A DNA stretch of 64,000 bases, taken from NCBI RefSeq assembly GCF_042453785.1, contig NC_091661.1, forward strand, positions 30,123,501 through 30,187,500. Direction: 5' to 3'. Position 1 is the first letter of the stretch; every line of letters begins with the position of its first letter. Positions 10,167-22,171 of this stretch are shown in pieces. Source of the stretch: Malus domestica. Its lineage: Eukaryota; Streptophyta; Magnoliopsida; Rosales; Rosaceae. Made by a program: the position numbers and the translations under genes. Below the pieces are notes generated by a model that saw only the letters and a list, made by a program, of their open reading frames with translations, was not told the origin of the DNA and ran no database searches.

Positions 10167-11720
10167 TGTTTGGATCAAAACTTAAAACTTTGGGCTTGAG
10201 GGAAGTTGGCCCAAAGAGCAGCCTAAAGGGGAAAGGTACTCAGAGGCCCAGTCAGAACCTAGCCGAAGTCCAGAAGATAGGAGAAGCCCGTTTATGACTA
10301 GGTGCAGACCATGCAAACCACTTGCTTACTTACCCAAAGGCCAAGTGGTATAGACCAGCCAGCTATCCAGCCCAAAAAAATACTTTTATATGGCAGTTCA
10401 AGTAAAATGGCTGATGAGTCACTACCCTTCAAATTGCATTCGGGCAAGATTGTTGCTACAGGGTGCCAAGCCAAGGTGTCTATAAAAGGAGCAGGAGAGG
10501 TCAGAATCAAGGACACTCAACCAAACAAATAAAAGCACAAACTCTGCTCAAAGCCAGATTTGCCTTCAAAACGAAGCTGTAGTCAGCCCAAGCCTTCATC
10601 CCTTTCGGGATAAACCTTTTGTAATAGCTCTGCTACCCTGATCAACTCTTGCTGTAGTATCGATTCCTCCTGTAAACTCATCTCCCTACCCTTTTTCTAA
10701 GCTTTCAAACCTCTTGCAAGACGATCAGCCTTGCCCGACCCTCTTTGTTTTTGTCTGTGTATTCATTAGCCTAGCAATATGTTGTATACTACAAGTTATA
10801 TCCAAGTTATTTCTAGTAATATGGCTATCAAAAGATTCTCTTAGTGCTTAGATCCAATTTGAATATGTCTCCACAGTTCAAGTCAGATCTAAGTGTTAAG
10901 CCCTCGGGCATATAAGATTTGATCACCCTAAAAGTCCTTGGCCTCAAGGCATAAAAAAGAACCTGATGTGGACTTAACCCATCCACTACAAGCTTTGATA
11001 ACAAGAAGTCTGAAATTACTTGGGGCGCAAGTAATTGACTTATCACTTAGTTTTATTGCTGTGATATTATGATTACCATATAACGTTCGGGGACGGGATG
11101 AATTCTGATGGGAAGCCTCAAGGCCTACACCTAAGGCCCCACAAAGGCACCTATTTGGATTCATCCTGTTTCTCGGGCAAGAACATTGAGAATGGAAGGG
11201 GTTCTAATGGGAAGCCTCAAGGCCTATTCAAGGCCCCGCAAAGGCACCTATTTGGATCCATTCTGCTCTTTAAGTTCAGGTAATCAGAAGTATGATGGTT
11301 ATAAGATCTACATAACCAAGAAAAGGAACCTTATATGTTCAAAGAGTAAGTTAGTTATTTATGGGAAGCCTCAATGCATATACCTAAGGCCCCGCAAAGG
11401 CACCTGTCAATAACTAACATAGTATTTCGAATATATAATTAAACTCAAACATCTGTTCTACATCTGCCATACTGAAGATGACAGTGACACGCCTGAACAC
11501 TTGTAAGTTAATCTTGATCGTGAGTCTCAAGGCCTACACCTAAGGCCTCACGAAGGCACCTTTCAAAGTTAACTCTGTCCTTCTCTTTCAGCCTTGCCCG
11601 ACAAGCCCGCCAGTAAAGCAGGAGCACGACAGAAAAGCATCAACCGGTGCCGAACCTCTCGGGGAGCTGTGTGCTCGTCGGACAGGAAGCATCCCCCACG
11701 GGAAATTTCCACCACGAACA
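10167..11720 (+). mobile_element. Solo LTR with perfect 5-bp target duplication
   Basis: The sequence starts TGTTTGGATC and ends CCACGAACA, so the ends are the TG...CA type with short inverted termini (TGTT/AACA). AAAAG flanks both sides (10162-10166 and 11721-11725), the 5-bp duplication expected of LTR elements. At 1554 bp it has the size of a long plant LTR. A promoter-like TCTATAAAAGGAGCAG lies near 10480. No internal retroelement domain adjoins it, so the element has recombined to a solo LTR. Confidence 0.88.
11100..11575. repeat. Four dispersed copies of a 50-bp motif inside the solo LTR
   Basis: GGGAAGCCTCAAGGCCTA...CCTAAGGCCCCACAAAGGCACC appears near 11110, 11209, 11361 and (as GTGAGTCTCAAGGCC) 11521. 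The third copy carries CAATGCATA in place of CAAGGCCTA. Each unit has the near-palindromic AAGGCC...GGCC. Spacing is irregular (100-160 bp). Confidence 0.8.
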
Positions 11721-12143
11721 AAAAGAAAGAATGAAGAACTAGGGTCCTGCACACACACTCATTGAACTAGTTTTAGTGGTTGAGATTAAATAAATTGGTT
11801 GAATAAGATGACATCTCTCAATAGATTTATCATTATGGTGTTGAAGTATTGATTCTATATTATGGTGGAATGAGATTTGGGTCTTTGATTGTGGGCGGTA
11901 GGGGAGGTGCAAGTGGCATCGCTGGGTGGTTGGTGAGGGGGTGAAGAATATTTGGGTGTCTTTGGGTTTGGAGAGGTAGTGGTGGATGTTGGGGGTGACA
12001 TTGGTTGGGTTTCTTTTTCGTTTTTTTCTTTTTCTTTCCAAACTCATTTTGTATGTGAGATAAAACAGTAAAGTAAAAAAAAAAAAATTATAAGTTGAAT
12101 TTAGAAAGAAACATTTTGGGTACGAATAAAATTTTTCAAAAAA

Positions 12144-14290
12144 AAAATGCAATTGTAATTTTCAAGGAAAAACCTCGTGAGCACGCGATAGCGTGTGTTA
12201 CGTTGAAATGGACTGACTGGTTCATGCATGCATATTTTAGGGTTTTTTGGCATTGAAAATGTCCTATTTTATATGATGTGGTCCTGAATCTTGATAATAT
12301 AATATTGAAACGAATATATACATATAATTTCTCTAATTTTATGTTGGACCATTGAATTGGTTTTATACATGATATTTGGTGTGAAAGTTGCATCAGAATA
12401 AGCCTACAAATTTATTTTGATCACAACTTTGCCCCACATTTGATGTGCTTGGGTTACGGATAGTTATTTATTCTTCTTTTTGTTTAACTTTTAAGAAAAC
12501 CCAAAGAAAAGAGAACGTCGAAGAAGGAAGAAATGTTCAACCTATTACCTACCCAGAAGGCTCGATACTACTTAAAAAACTTAGCATCAGATTTATGAGA
12601 GCAATTTACATATATAGCACGAATAAAATATTATCATAGCGTCTCATGCTAATAATATATATATATATATATGCAAGTTTTTTTCATTACATATTATTGT
12701 AATATTAACACTGAATGCCACGCTCTTGATATGGTTATTCTCAAGACACACCCTCTTTATGGTGGACCAATATTTCTAACACAGTAATGGAAAGTACTTA
12801 CATCTCCTTATTATTTTTCTAATGAAACTCAAAGACAGTTTGGGGTTGCTTATTTTTTTTTTTAAAGCATCTTCTTAAAAAATATGGAGTCTTAATTATG
12901 TTTGGTAAATTAAAAAGGTGTTTTTTTTACTATGGAATCTTAATTATGTTAGGTAAATTAAAAAGAAGGTGTTTTTTTTTTCTTTCAAAATCATGGATCC
13001 AAAATAGTAGAAAGCAGAAGCAGTTCTACATATGTATATCAAGAAAGTGTTTTTTTTCATTGGATCATGTAACAATACCAATTAATGAAACTTTCATATT
13101 TACATTTCTACCCCTATCTCTTTCTTTATTTTTACCAAAAACTTACATTTTTCACAGTTGTTTATTTTCACAGCACAACAAAAGCAGTTTGGAAAAAAAA
13201 AACACAGCAACCCCCAAACTAGCTCAATCTTAAGCTGTCAATGTTGACGCCCAAACTGAGTGATAACACTAGCTAGCAAGATAATGAATCTAAACTTTCT
13301 CGCATAACTGAAAATGATTTAGTCTAGCAAACTCATCAACCACAAATTACCTATTCTTTATTAAATAGAATAGAGTTAATAACCGTTTCTATCGATACAC
13401 CTTTATTTATTTTTTTCTTTATTAAACATATTTTCATTTTTTCTTTCTTTCTTCATAAGGATAATTTGATTTATTATTATATTTATTATGTTTGAGTTTG
13501 GTTGCTTTCAATCGAAATATTTAACGAAAAAAATGAATAAGTGTACCAAACTCGATAATATATAAACGGATCACTTTAACTATATATTAAACGAGGAAAA
13601 CGAATAAAATGAAACCTTTACATTGCGTGTGCCGTGTACGAACTCAATTTATTACTAACAACGTCCCACACTCAATGCTTTTATTATATTAAAATTGTGT
13701 CGGTTAGTAAGAGTGTAAGCCCAACTACCTCGGAGTGATTTAATTGTTGAAGACGAATTTCAAATATGTAATTCACTAGTACTATATTTTGGACTCGATT
13801 TATGACGTTGACGAATTACACGATGATGGTTAGAGAATACAAAATGATTCTATGAATCTTTTCCACCTCAAAAAAATAAATTGTCATTGTAAAGCCACTA
13901 GATGACTATGGCTAGTAAAACAGTTTGGCACATATGTGTCATAATACAATTTATTGAAAAAAAAATTCTTTAAATTTTCAACTATTATATTATTACACTT
14001 GGTATTTTTAACTGTATTTCCGACACACTTAAAAAAATCTTTCAAATTGTTGACGGGTAGATTCTTGCTTGAGTTGTGAACTCTTGGACCAATGAAAATC
14101 TCATGTTTCATTTTTGTGAGTGTGGATGTCGTGTGGCAGTGGATGTCGTGTGCACATCACTCTTCAAATAGCGCGTTGACCTCGTCCTTCATGCAGTCGG
14201 CGCTCAAACCATCTAGGAACCGTTTATTCCCGGTTAAATCTAACTCTCGTGCCGATATGGATATATTTCTTTATATTTAAATCCTTACAA
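12144..14290. other. AT-rich intergenic sequence
   Basis: No gene is recognised. A 45-bp direct repeat (TCTTAATTATGTTTGGTAAATTAAAAAGGTG and a near copy) lies at 12887-12980. An (AT)n tract is at 12654-12671. Confidence 0.6.
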
Positions 14291-14339
14291 CTCTTAAACT
14301 AAAAACCCATATATATTATAACTTCTAAATAAAATTCAA

Positions 14340-15115
14340 ATTTTAAATAGGGATTTTTGAACTTTAATCCTTCAAGAAGATTAAAATTTAAAAAAAACCT
14401 AGTGTTAGATTAAATATTGATTTTAGTTCCTAATGTGTCCTTAATTCAAAATAATTAATGTGCATTTTATTTAATGTCTTCCATTAAATATTTAAATTTA
14501 TTAATACGCAAATTTTAATTTATTTTTTTACCAAAAAAGAGTTTTTTAATTTATTAATTTTATTAAACATTCTTCAAATTTGAAAGACTCAATTAATGTA
14601 CCTAACTGTTAATACCGAAATGTATGTACCTAAATATATGCACCGAAATGTATTAATATTAAATTAATGTACCTAAATGTGTGTATTGAAATGTATGCGC
14701 CGAAATGTTAGTACCGAAAATGTATTATATTGAATTAATGTACCTAAATGTTTGTATCAAAATGTATGTACCGAAATGTGTGTACCTAAATGTATGCACC
14801 GAAATGTATTATAATGAATTTAATATACCTAAATGAAGAAGATAAAGTACATCGAAACATATTGTATAACAAAAATTAGTTTATCTAAATGTTCACAACA
14901 AAATATATTACGATGAATGAAATGAAAATAAAAATTATAATGAAATAAAATTAATACATTAAAAATTAGAAAGAAAAAGATAAATAATTAAAAAATCAAA
15001 ATATAATTAATAAATGAGGTTATTAATGTATCAAGTGACTAAAATTAGATTTTGATCTTACTCATGATTTTAATCAAAAAGTCATCTTTGCCAAGAATTA
15101 AAATGAAGTTTTCTA
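14340..15115. repeat. Probable fold-back element with internal minisatellite
   Basis: A left arm near 14355-14450 (GAACTTTAATCCTTCAAGAAG... TGATTTTAGTTCCTAATG) is imperfectly complementary to 15020-15110. The centre (14590-14860) is a degenerate array of 12-30-bp units built on GTACCTAAATGTATG and CACCGAAATGTAT. No coding potential. Confidence 0.5.
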
Positions 15116-16012
15116 TTTTAAATATGATGTCATGTTGGATAAAAGATGTCCATGAATTTGTGTTTATTTACAAAATCATGCCACCATATCTCTTATACGT
15201 TTCTTTTATACATTTAATTTGTTTAATATATTTTTAATTTTGTGTGAACTCCTTCAATCCAAAACCTAATTAGATCAAATATATACGGACATATATTCTA
15301 CATTTATGTATACTAGTACCATAAAAAGAAGTAGGTAAATTAATTTTGTTACAAATTTAAGAAGTAGGCACATTAATTTTCATGTAATTATACAGTAGGT
15401 AAATTATTTTCATAAAATTAAACAATAGATATTGTTTTCAAAAAGTTAATTTTCATAGTAGGTAAACTATTTTCGTGTAATTATATTGTAGGTATAAAAT
15501 TAAACAATAGATATTGTTGAAAATAAACACTAAATTAAGTATATTCAAATTGTAATTTATTGTCAAAATTAAAAAAATTTCCAAATTAATTCCCTAATCT
15601 AGAACCACACTTCATGGCTACAAGACTTTGCCAAATTCAATGCACATGATCAATTAAAACAAAACTACAAGAACTTTCCATACTAGCTTAGATGAGGTGT
15701 ATTAGGGATCCAAAAAATATAAAAACAGACACATAAACTTAATTTGGTAAGTTGCTTAGTTGAATCCTAATCATTAGGTTTTATTCGGATAAATATTATA
15801 TGATGGGCTAGAGGCTAGAAAAAATGAATTTGGAGGGGGAATGTTAAATTTTCAGTTTTATTATTATTATTATTATTATTTAACAAAATGCCAATTTGGA
15901 TTTTAAATTGACTTTGTTTAGTCATCTTTTATGCTATTATTTTATGGTGTTTTAATAAAACCGTCTAATATTAAAAAAAAAATCAAACTCTCAAGCCAAA
16001 TAAGGGCCTGCA
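15116..16012. other. AT-rich intergenic sequence with short repeats
   Basis: No gene is seen. Loose repeats of AGTAGGTAAATTATTTTCAT lie at 15325-15500 and an (ATT)n run at 15860-15882. Confidence 0.6.
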
Positions 16013-16022
16013 TTTAAAATAA

Positions 16023-16645
16023 GGCTTTTTATATTAGCATCCCACAAAATGTTGAATGTACCTCACATTAAAATTTAAAATGAATGACTTATTTACTCTA
16101 CTAGACAATGACAATTTTGACCTTATTAGGTTTAAAAAATAATAATAAAATTAACTTTTAACGTATTATTTATCTCCTTCAATTATCAAAACCCCTCACA
16201 CCCTCCATTGTTGAATAAAACTCTAAGCAATGAAACTACAAACAGGTTGATTAAGAAAAATTATTTTTTACGAATGGAACACGAAATTAGTGTTTCGAAA
16301 GCCTTGAAATCATTATTATTGTTATTGAAAAACATTCAAATGAACCTAAACATTTTTTCAAATCATTCAATTTGAAATCATTCGGCAAACTAAAGTTTAG
16401 ATGGTTTGAAATCATTTGGCAAAATTAAAAATGATTGTTATAAGATTTGAGAAATGTGGGGTGTATAAAAAATGTGGGATGTGTATAGAAAATGTAAGGT
16501 GTATATTAAGAATGTGGGGGTGTGAGGGTATTATGGGGAAGGAAGTGGGTTGTATTAATATAATTTTTAATTGAAAAAGTAAATGTGAGGTGTATTAAGT
16601 ATGTATGGTTTATTCAACAATTTGTGAGGTGCTAATATAATAAGC
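16023..16645. mobile_element. Non-autonomous Mutator-type (MULE/MITE) element
   Basis: Terminal inverted repeats: the left end GGCTTTTTATATTAGCATCC and the right end, read inverted, GCTTATTATATTAGCACCTC continue in parallel for about 50 bp (both include TTGTTGAATA/ATGTTGAATG and end in CCTCACATT). A perfect 10-bp duplication TTTAAAATAA flanks the element (16013-16022 and 16646-16655). The 9-10-bp duplication length points to the Mutator superfamily. There is no transposase frame in its 623 bp. Confidence 0.75.
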
Positions 16646-16657
16646 TTTAAAATAATT

Positions 16658-16873
16658 AATGACTCGTTTGAAACTGCTTTTAAAATAGCTGAAAATGTTT
16701 TTGAAACTAATCGTTAGTAAAAATGCAAGTGAATTATGGAAAAAAATTTTGAAGTGCTTCCGACATAAACACATAACTGATACTTCTTGCATGAAACGCT
16801 TTAAGTGCTTTTGGAACTCATATTTTTTTTTTAAATGCTTTCAATCATTTAAAATATATCCAAATGAGCCCTA
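16658..16873. repeat. Fold-back MITE (copy 1 of a family)
   Basis: Left arm GACTCGTTTGAAACTGCTTT...; right arm, inverted, GGGCTCATTTGGATATATTT. The interior shares ATCGTTAGTAAAAATGCAAG and GGAAAAAA... with the copy at 29306-29522. No coding sequence. Confidence 0.6.
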
Positions 16874-17284
16874 AAATACCTTGTGTTATCGTGAATGCTA
16901 ATTTATATGACACGAATGTAATGTTGTAGTGCCCAATACTACTCATACAATTACAATATAAGAATTTTTTAACTTAACACTTCTACTATTAGTACGAAAT
17001 GTCACATGTCACAGTAAACTTCATTTGCCGCTATGTGGCGTCCAGAGTCACTAATACGAAGATGAGAGAAAACCTTTTCTACTTAAAATTATATTGCCAC
17101 GAATTATGATGAGTGATTCCTTCTCTGTTAGCTCTACCAACTCCTAAACAGACAGCTTTCCCTAATAAAGTAGTCGAGTGTGCGATTACGGTTTTGACCT
17201 CGAAATATAATTAATTATTGTTGTAGGTGGAGGTGGTGGGTGCACCGGAAAGAAACGAAGTTGCAAAGGAATTTGGTAAATTTA

Positions 17285-17448
17285 GATAGAGGTGTGCTAT
17301 CCACACACTTTATTTTATTTTTCACACATTCTTTGATAATTTATGTCCATTAGATCTTATTCAATTCATTCGATCTGACCACCGAAAATTAAAAATGTGT
17401 GTAAGAAGTAAAATGGGATATGTGAATATCACACCCCATTTGGATACT
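17285..17448. repeat. MITE, family GGTGTGCTATTCACACAC (copy 1)
   Basis: Ends GGTGTGCTATCCACACACTT and GATATGTGAATATCACACCCC are inverted copies. The interior TTTATGTCCATTAGATCTT...AATTCATTCGATCTGACCACCGAAAA matches the inverse of 61562-61713. Confidence 0.7.
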
Positions 17449-17733
17449 TTGTAGAGTTCGTTTTTCTCAACCTCCTAACCAAGTTTACCGTTATTCTCCA
17501 TTAAAAATCATGTCACGTGTCTTTTTAATTAATCATGGTTAATCAAGGCGTTTATACATTCTTACAGTTTTTTGCTCTGGTGAAAGCATGAATACAGTTT
17601 TACAAAAAAATCATAAACTCTTAATTCAACGTTCATATGATTTTAGATTTAGATAATTTTTTGTATACATGATCTTTGAAAGAGTACTCAAAAGATAAAC
17701 AGTTCGAATCGGTAAAATACATTACAAAATAGG

Positions 17734-17882
17734 GAGACTATATTCACACATCCCAAATTACTTATCTCACATTCTTTTAATTTTTTAATATTTTTCTATC
17801 AAGTTTGGTGGTGTGTAGAAAATATTAAAAAATTTATAAAGTGTGAGAAAAGTAATTTGAGATGTGTGAATATAATCTCTAC
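17734..17882. repeat. Fold-back MITE with about 60-bp arms
   Basis: The left arm GAGACTATATTCACACATCC... is almost the exact reverse complement of ...GATGTGTGAATATAATCTC on the right. The arms run inward through TTACTT.TCTCACA and TTTTTTAATATTTT. The loop is about 25 bases (AAGTTTGGTGGTGTGTAG). No coding sequence. Confidence 0.8.
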
Positions 17883-19590
17883 GAAATAAGCCCTACAAAA
17901 AATCTGGACAAAATTGTGTCAAAAAAGTGGTGCCACGATCCGGTTCTTATATTTGTATGATAACTATGGTTAATTAAAATGACACATATCATGATTTTAG
18001 AGGAAGGATAACGATTAGTTTGTGTTAGGGAGGAAGCAAAAACTGACTTTATTTAGAAAGTGCTTCTTGGTCACAAAATTAGATGGATCTGGCTTCTCTG
18101 CCCTCCCATTTCTCATACACTCTCATCCTCTCCTATTTATATGGCTACAGTTAAGCCACTTCAACATTTTATACTATTACTTTTTGTCTTATTATCTCTA
18201 TAAAAAAATCAATATAAAATGTTAACATAACTTAACCGTGATCGCAAAAAATAAAAAAAGATTGAAGTATGGAAAGTGGAAGGGCAGAGAGGCTGGGTCC
18301 AAATTAGATTCGAGAATACACATGGTACAAGGAGGTTGAGTGAGGCAAGGGACGAGTGGCACACATGTTGTGTGCTTGACACGTGTCGAGTTCTAGAGGC
18401 ATTTGGTTTTTGTAGCATAGATTCTTTAGTTGCTCACCAAATTCTCATGCATTTTGCTCCACACGAAACCCTCCTTTGAAACATCAAGTAGTTGGTGGTA
18501 TGAGTATAACTAGTCAAAATTTTCACATTGCATCAATTGCACACTATCCAAATTAATTAAAAACACAAAGAGGACATTTCACAATAGTATGGTAAATATT
18601 TTACAAAGTTTTTTTCAGCATTACAGTCACGAGTCTCTTTATATGAGAAAGATCTCTAATTACCAATTTGCACTACCACAGGAAGCCTCCTCTAGTCCCA
18701 ATAATTTACTCTTGTTATAACATGCGAATATACCATGGCATTTCGACTTTCTCTTTTCCCCATATTACATGTGGGTTAGTAAGATTAGATGACAATGTTA
18801 TTTCCCTAATAAAAAATCTTCCATATTTACATGATTTTGGTGCAAAAAATTAATGGGAAGAGAAATCCGAACTTCAGACTCTTCTAACACACACAAAAAA
18901 AACAAGATACGACTAAAACAAGAGATGGTTGCTACTTCATGAGTTTGTGTGACATAGTCGAAACTAAAATGGCTAACAATGTAGTTATGTTCTAAAACTT
19001 CCATTTTTCAATTAATGACATGTGTAATTATTATTATATTTGCAAAAAATATCAATGAAATTCATTGAAAAAAAAAATTAGATTTCATTATAAAATAATT
19101 AACCAACAATATAAAAAGTAACTCAATTACTTTTAAGCAGGTGCAAAATCCCATTTTTTTCTTGATGTGAGATTCATAATCTCAAAAATCTTGTACAAGA
19201 ATTACTCAACATAGGATGGTCACTAAAAGTCCACCATGAAAAAGCATAGTTGACCAACATCTTACCCCTTCCAAGCATGAGGGATCAGTTTTGTAATTTT
19301 CGTTGTGTACAAGATAGTTGGTGATTAGAGGTTGAAACTTGAAAGGGTGGTGGCGGAGTGACTGGGATTAATTAGTGGTCAAATACTTTTCGTTCTAATT
19401 AAGAAATTGAATTAAACATGACCAGACGAAAACAGGAATCTAGCAAAATATTAATTAAAATTCGGATCAAATTGTATGATTATTTTTTTAATGAAAAGAT
19501 ACTCAAAATTTAAATTTAATTAGCTTTGTATTTAAGCCAAATTAACAAGTTTAGATAGGGATTCTTTTCTGACTTTCTTTTTTCTTTTTG
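17883..19590. other. Intergenic sequence, no feature recognised
   Basis: Several 60-69-codon frames occur, but none has a recognisable domain or coding-like composition. The segment is AT-rich with no obvious inverted repeat. Confidence 0.5.
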
Positions 19591-19599
19591 TTTTTTTAT

Positions 19600-19790
19600 C
19601 TTCTGATTATGAGATCGAGACTCAGAGCGAAATGGATAAAAGAAAATCTAAGAATACATGGAAAGAGACTCTTAAGGAAAGATATAGAGTACCTAGAGCT
19701 AACGAAATGTTTGACACAAAACCGAACGCAATGGCGATATATAATTCATATAGTCGACTCTCACTTAATGAGATAAAGCATTATTTTTGT
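19600..19790 (+). mobile_element. LINE 3'-end remnant
   Basis: In one frame the text reads GKRLLRKDIEYLELTKCLTQ then RTQWRYIIHIVDSH, which follows the C-terminal pattern of plant L1-type reverse transcriptase proteins (a LELT...Q.R..WR..IHV.DP motif). It is followed by AATGAGATAAAGCATTA, a diverged form of the usual AGTGGGATAAGGCTTTGTTG end. Confidence 0.6.
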
Positions 19791-19799
19791 TGGTTTTTT

Positions 19800-21436
19800 T
19801 GTTTTTCATTCTCCTTTTTGGGTGGGGGGGGGGAATAATTGAAGGCTTTAGCATTATTGTAAAACAAATGTAAGAAAAGAAAAACAAAATGTGGACCTTA
19901 TTGATAATTTATCAGCATCCTATGTGAGGTAATAGGAGAAGTATTTTATACCATATTGGTACCAAGTTAGGTAGAAATTAAAGTTGTATGTGTCAATTGA
20001 TTTATCTTTAAAATAAATGAGTTCAGCAAGCTTAGGCTTAGTGGAGTCTTCAGTACTCCAGATTACCAGGTAATTTGGTTTTATATGTATTTGATTAACA
20101 AGTAAGCAAACATAATATTTTTTTTTCTTTTTTAATTTAATCATTGATCGTTCATTTTTTCGTACTACTAACTACTAAGTAATCTGGACTATTGAAGAAA
20201 AATTGTAATTACATTCGTTGGAGCAAATATGTTTTTCATTATGCATTCAAGTTTAGATATTTTCTCTTGCTAATTTCGACAACAGTCAATAATTAAATTG
20301 GAATATTTTTAATTTTTATTTATATAGTCATAAATAGTTATTGTGGTAGGATTTTACTATATGCAGTGAGACCTTGAGTATGTTGCAACCACTGATGCTC
20401 TGATGGACGTATATTAAAATTGGGTACCAACAAATTTATGGTGAACGTCTCCCTCCTCTTTATTCACTAAAATCCACTTTGTCAGTTATACAATCAATAT
20501 GTCTATAGACAACATGATGGAAATTATTAGTTTCTCTCTGCTTGTTCCTTGTTCTCTTTGGGCTTTGCCCTGTTAATATATATCTTTATTTAACAAAAAA
20601 AAGAAGAAATTATTACTAATTTTTATTCTTCATTTTTTCATAACCGTTCATTATCTTTATTATCACCTAAAGATCATATATACAAACAAATATTCATTTG
20701 GAATATCGTTTAGTTATCTATACGTGTTAAACCTGTGAACAATTTTGATAATAAATAACATTCTCATGATAAACAGTCCATTTGTTTTATGCATATGAAT
20801 GACTAAAAAATCTCAAAATTGAATAACTTTTTAGCATATATGATCTTTAAATGATGTTAAAGAGAATGAATTGAATTTAGAATTATAATCGTATTAGACT
20901 TCGGCTATTAAAGTAAATGCTCTAATTAACTGAGTTACAAGCTCATCTCAAATGAACGATATTTATTCAAAATTTTTGATAATACATTAATGAACGATGT
21001 TTATAAGACACGAAGACATGATAGATAAACAACAAAAAAAAGGCAAAAACGAACAGGGACAAATATACTCAAACAATTAAAAATGGACATTGGAAAATTT
21101 TGCATAATATGTATCCAAATACATGCATCTCAAAACAACTAAACTCTGAACCTAATTGATAAGTCTAAATCATGACCGCAAAATTGAAGCAGTGTCGCGA
21201 TAAGCTTATATTATAAAACACTGCATGATGTCCTTGTCCAAAGACATATCCTTTGAGAATATAATGCTTCATTTGTTTTTTATTTTAATTTTTAATTTTT
21301 TTAATATTTTATATTTTGCGAAAGAGTGGGTGGGTTTAGGAAAGCATGAAATGAATATAGCAATCTTCATGTTAAAGATATTAGATTTGCAATTTAGTAG
21401 CATATATATATATATATATACAGATTGCTTAAGAGA
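19800..21436. other. Intergenic sequence
   Basis: No gene is recognised. A G run (about 19824-19833) and an (AT)n tract (21402-21420) are present. CTTTGGGCTTTGCCCTGTTAATATA at about 20557-20581 resembles a LINE-type 3' end but is too short to be sure. Confidence 0.5.
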
Positions 21437-21813
21437 AGGTATCCCTATTTTTTGAAAAAAATGGGGATTAGGTATGGGGCCCACTTCACATCGAATTTCA
21501 ACGATCCTAACCGTTTATTTTGTTAGTCTCGATTTATAGATCATCCTTGCAAAAATTCAATTCAATCCGAAACCGTTTGCCTATTTAATTATTAAGATCA
21601 AATTTCATTTTTTCTTATATAACAAAGTATTCGTTCATTTCCTTGAACCCAATTAGATGTCTTAAACATTTCCGATTTAGCTAATATTTTGCAAGGATGA
21701 TCTATGAATCGAGACTAACAAAATAGACTGTTCGGATCGTTGAAATTCGATGTGGAGTGGGCCCCACACCTAATCCCCATTTTTTTCAAAAAATGGGGAT
21801 CCCTTCCCTTAAG

Positions 21814-21815
<2 letters not shown>
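21424..21815. mobile_element. Fold-back MITE (copy 1), arms about 125 bp
   Basis: The left arm 21424-21558 (TTGCTTAAGAGAAGGTATCC... ATGGGGATTAGGT... TTAGTCTCGATTTATAGATC) is the near-perfect reverse complement of 21690-21815 (...GATCTATGAATCGAGACTAA... CCTAATCCCCAT... CCCTTAAGCAA). It is flanked on both sides by (TA)n runs, which suits a TA target site. The 130-bp loop (TTCCTTGAACCCAATTAGAT...) also occurs at 57600-57995. Confidence 0.85.
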
Positions 21816-21844
<29 letters not shown>

Positions 21845-21848
<4 letters not shown>

Positions 21849-22165
21849 ATCCATTCACATCTTCCGGATCCTTCTTCGTTAAAATCCAAGTCGGTGTTGT
21901 GGCTTCTTCGGAGCTGGTTATCGGCAAAAGCGTTAATGTCTTCGAAGTTGGCAACATCGTAGTAGTCGTTGACGCCATACTTCAACTCGTTGTTTTGAAA
22001 TTGCGCCATTTTTTTACTGCAAAAGAACTCACAAATTAAATGAAATCCACAACGAACATTGAATCAAAACCCACTGTGAGAGAAAATAGCGAAGGAATTA
22101 CCTAGTATTGGGCGAAGAATTCAGTTGGGCGAGTGAGATCCCGAGGATCCAAATGGATTGGATTC
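21845..22165 (-). pseudogene. Truncated 5' end of an unidentified gene (54 codons)
   Basis: On the minus strand an ATG at 22009 opens MAQFQNNELKYGVNDYYDVA, then DINAFADNQLRRSHNTDLDF, and stops (TGA 21847-21845) as it runs into the (TA)n beside the MITE. Just upstream is an acceptor-like TTCTTTTGCAG (ending about 22017). Further upstream is a donor-like ACTAG|GTAATT near 22104 and a leader-like sequence reaching 22165, where a second element begins. The amino-acid composition looks like a real acidic protein N-terminus. I cannot name it. It is best read as the first exons of a gene whose remainder is missing. Confidence 0.4.
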
Positions 22166-22171
22166 GGAGAG

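Larger units (their letters stand above)
9881..12143. mobile_element. Fold-back (terminal inverted repeat) element split by a solo LTR
   Basis: The left arm around 9881-9985 (TTTTATTGAGACCCAACATT... GAACTCATAA) matches the reverse complement of 12040-12140 (TTTTATTCGTACCCAAAATG... CAACTTATAA). The two arms are now 2 kb apart because a solo LTR (10167-11720) inserted between them. Without it the element would be about 0.7 kb. It carries no transposase. Exact ends are uncertain. Confidence 0.55.

Noticed and set aside
11739-12152. 137-codon minus-strand frame
   Set aside because: It lies in the arm of the fold-back element; low-complexity Phe/Lys/His-rich text with no family resemblance.
9850-12166. 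Shared 14-mer ATTGTAATTTTCAA on both outer sides of the split fold-back element, considered as a target duplication
   Set aside because: It is not adjacent to the inverted arms (separated by about 17 bp left and about 15 bp right) and is AT-rich, so chance is likely. Noted only as a possible clue to the true ends.
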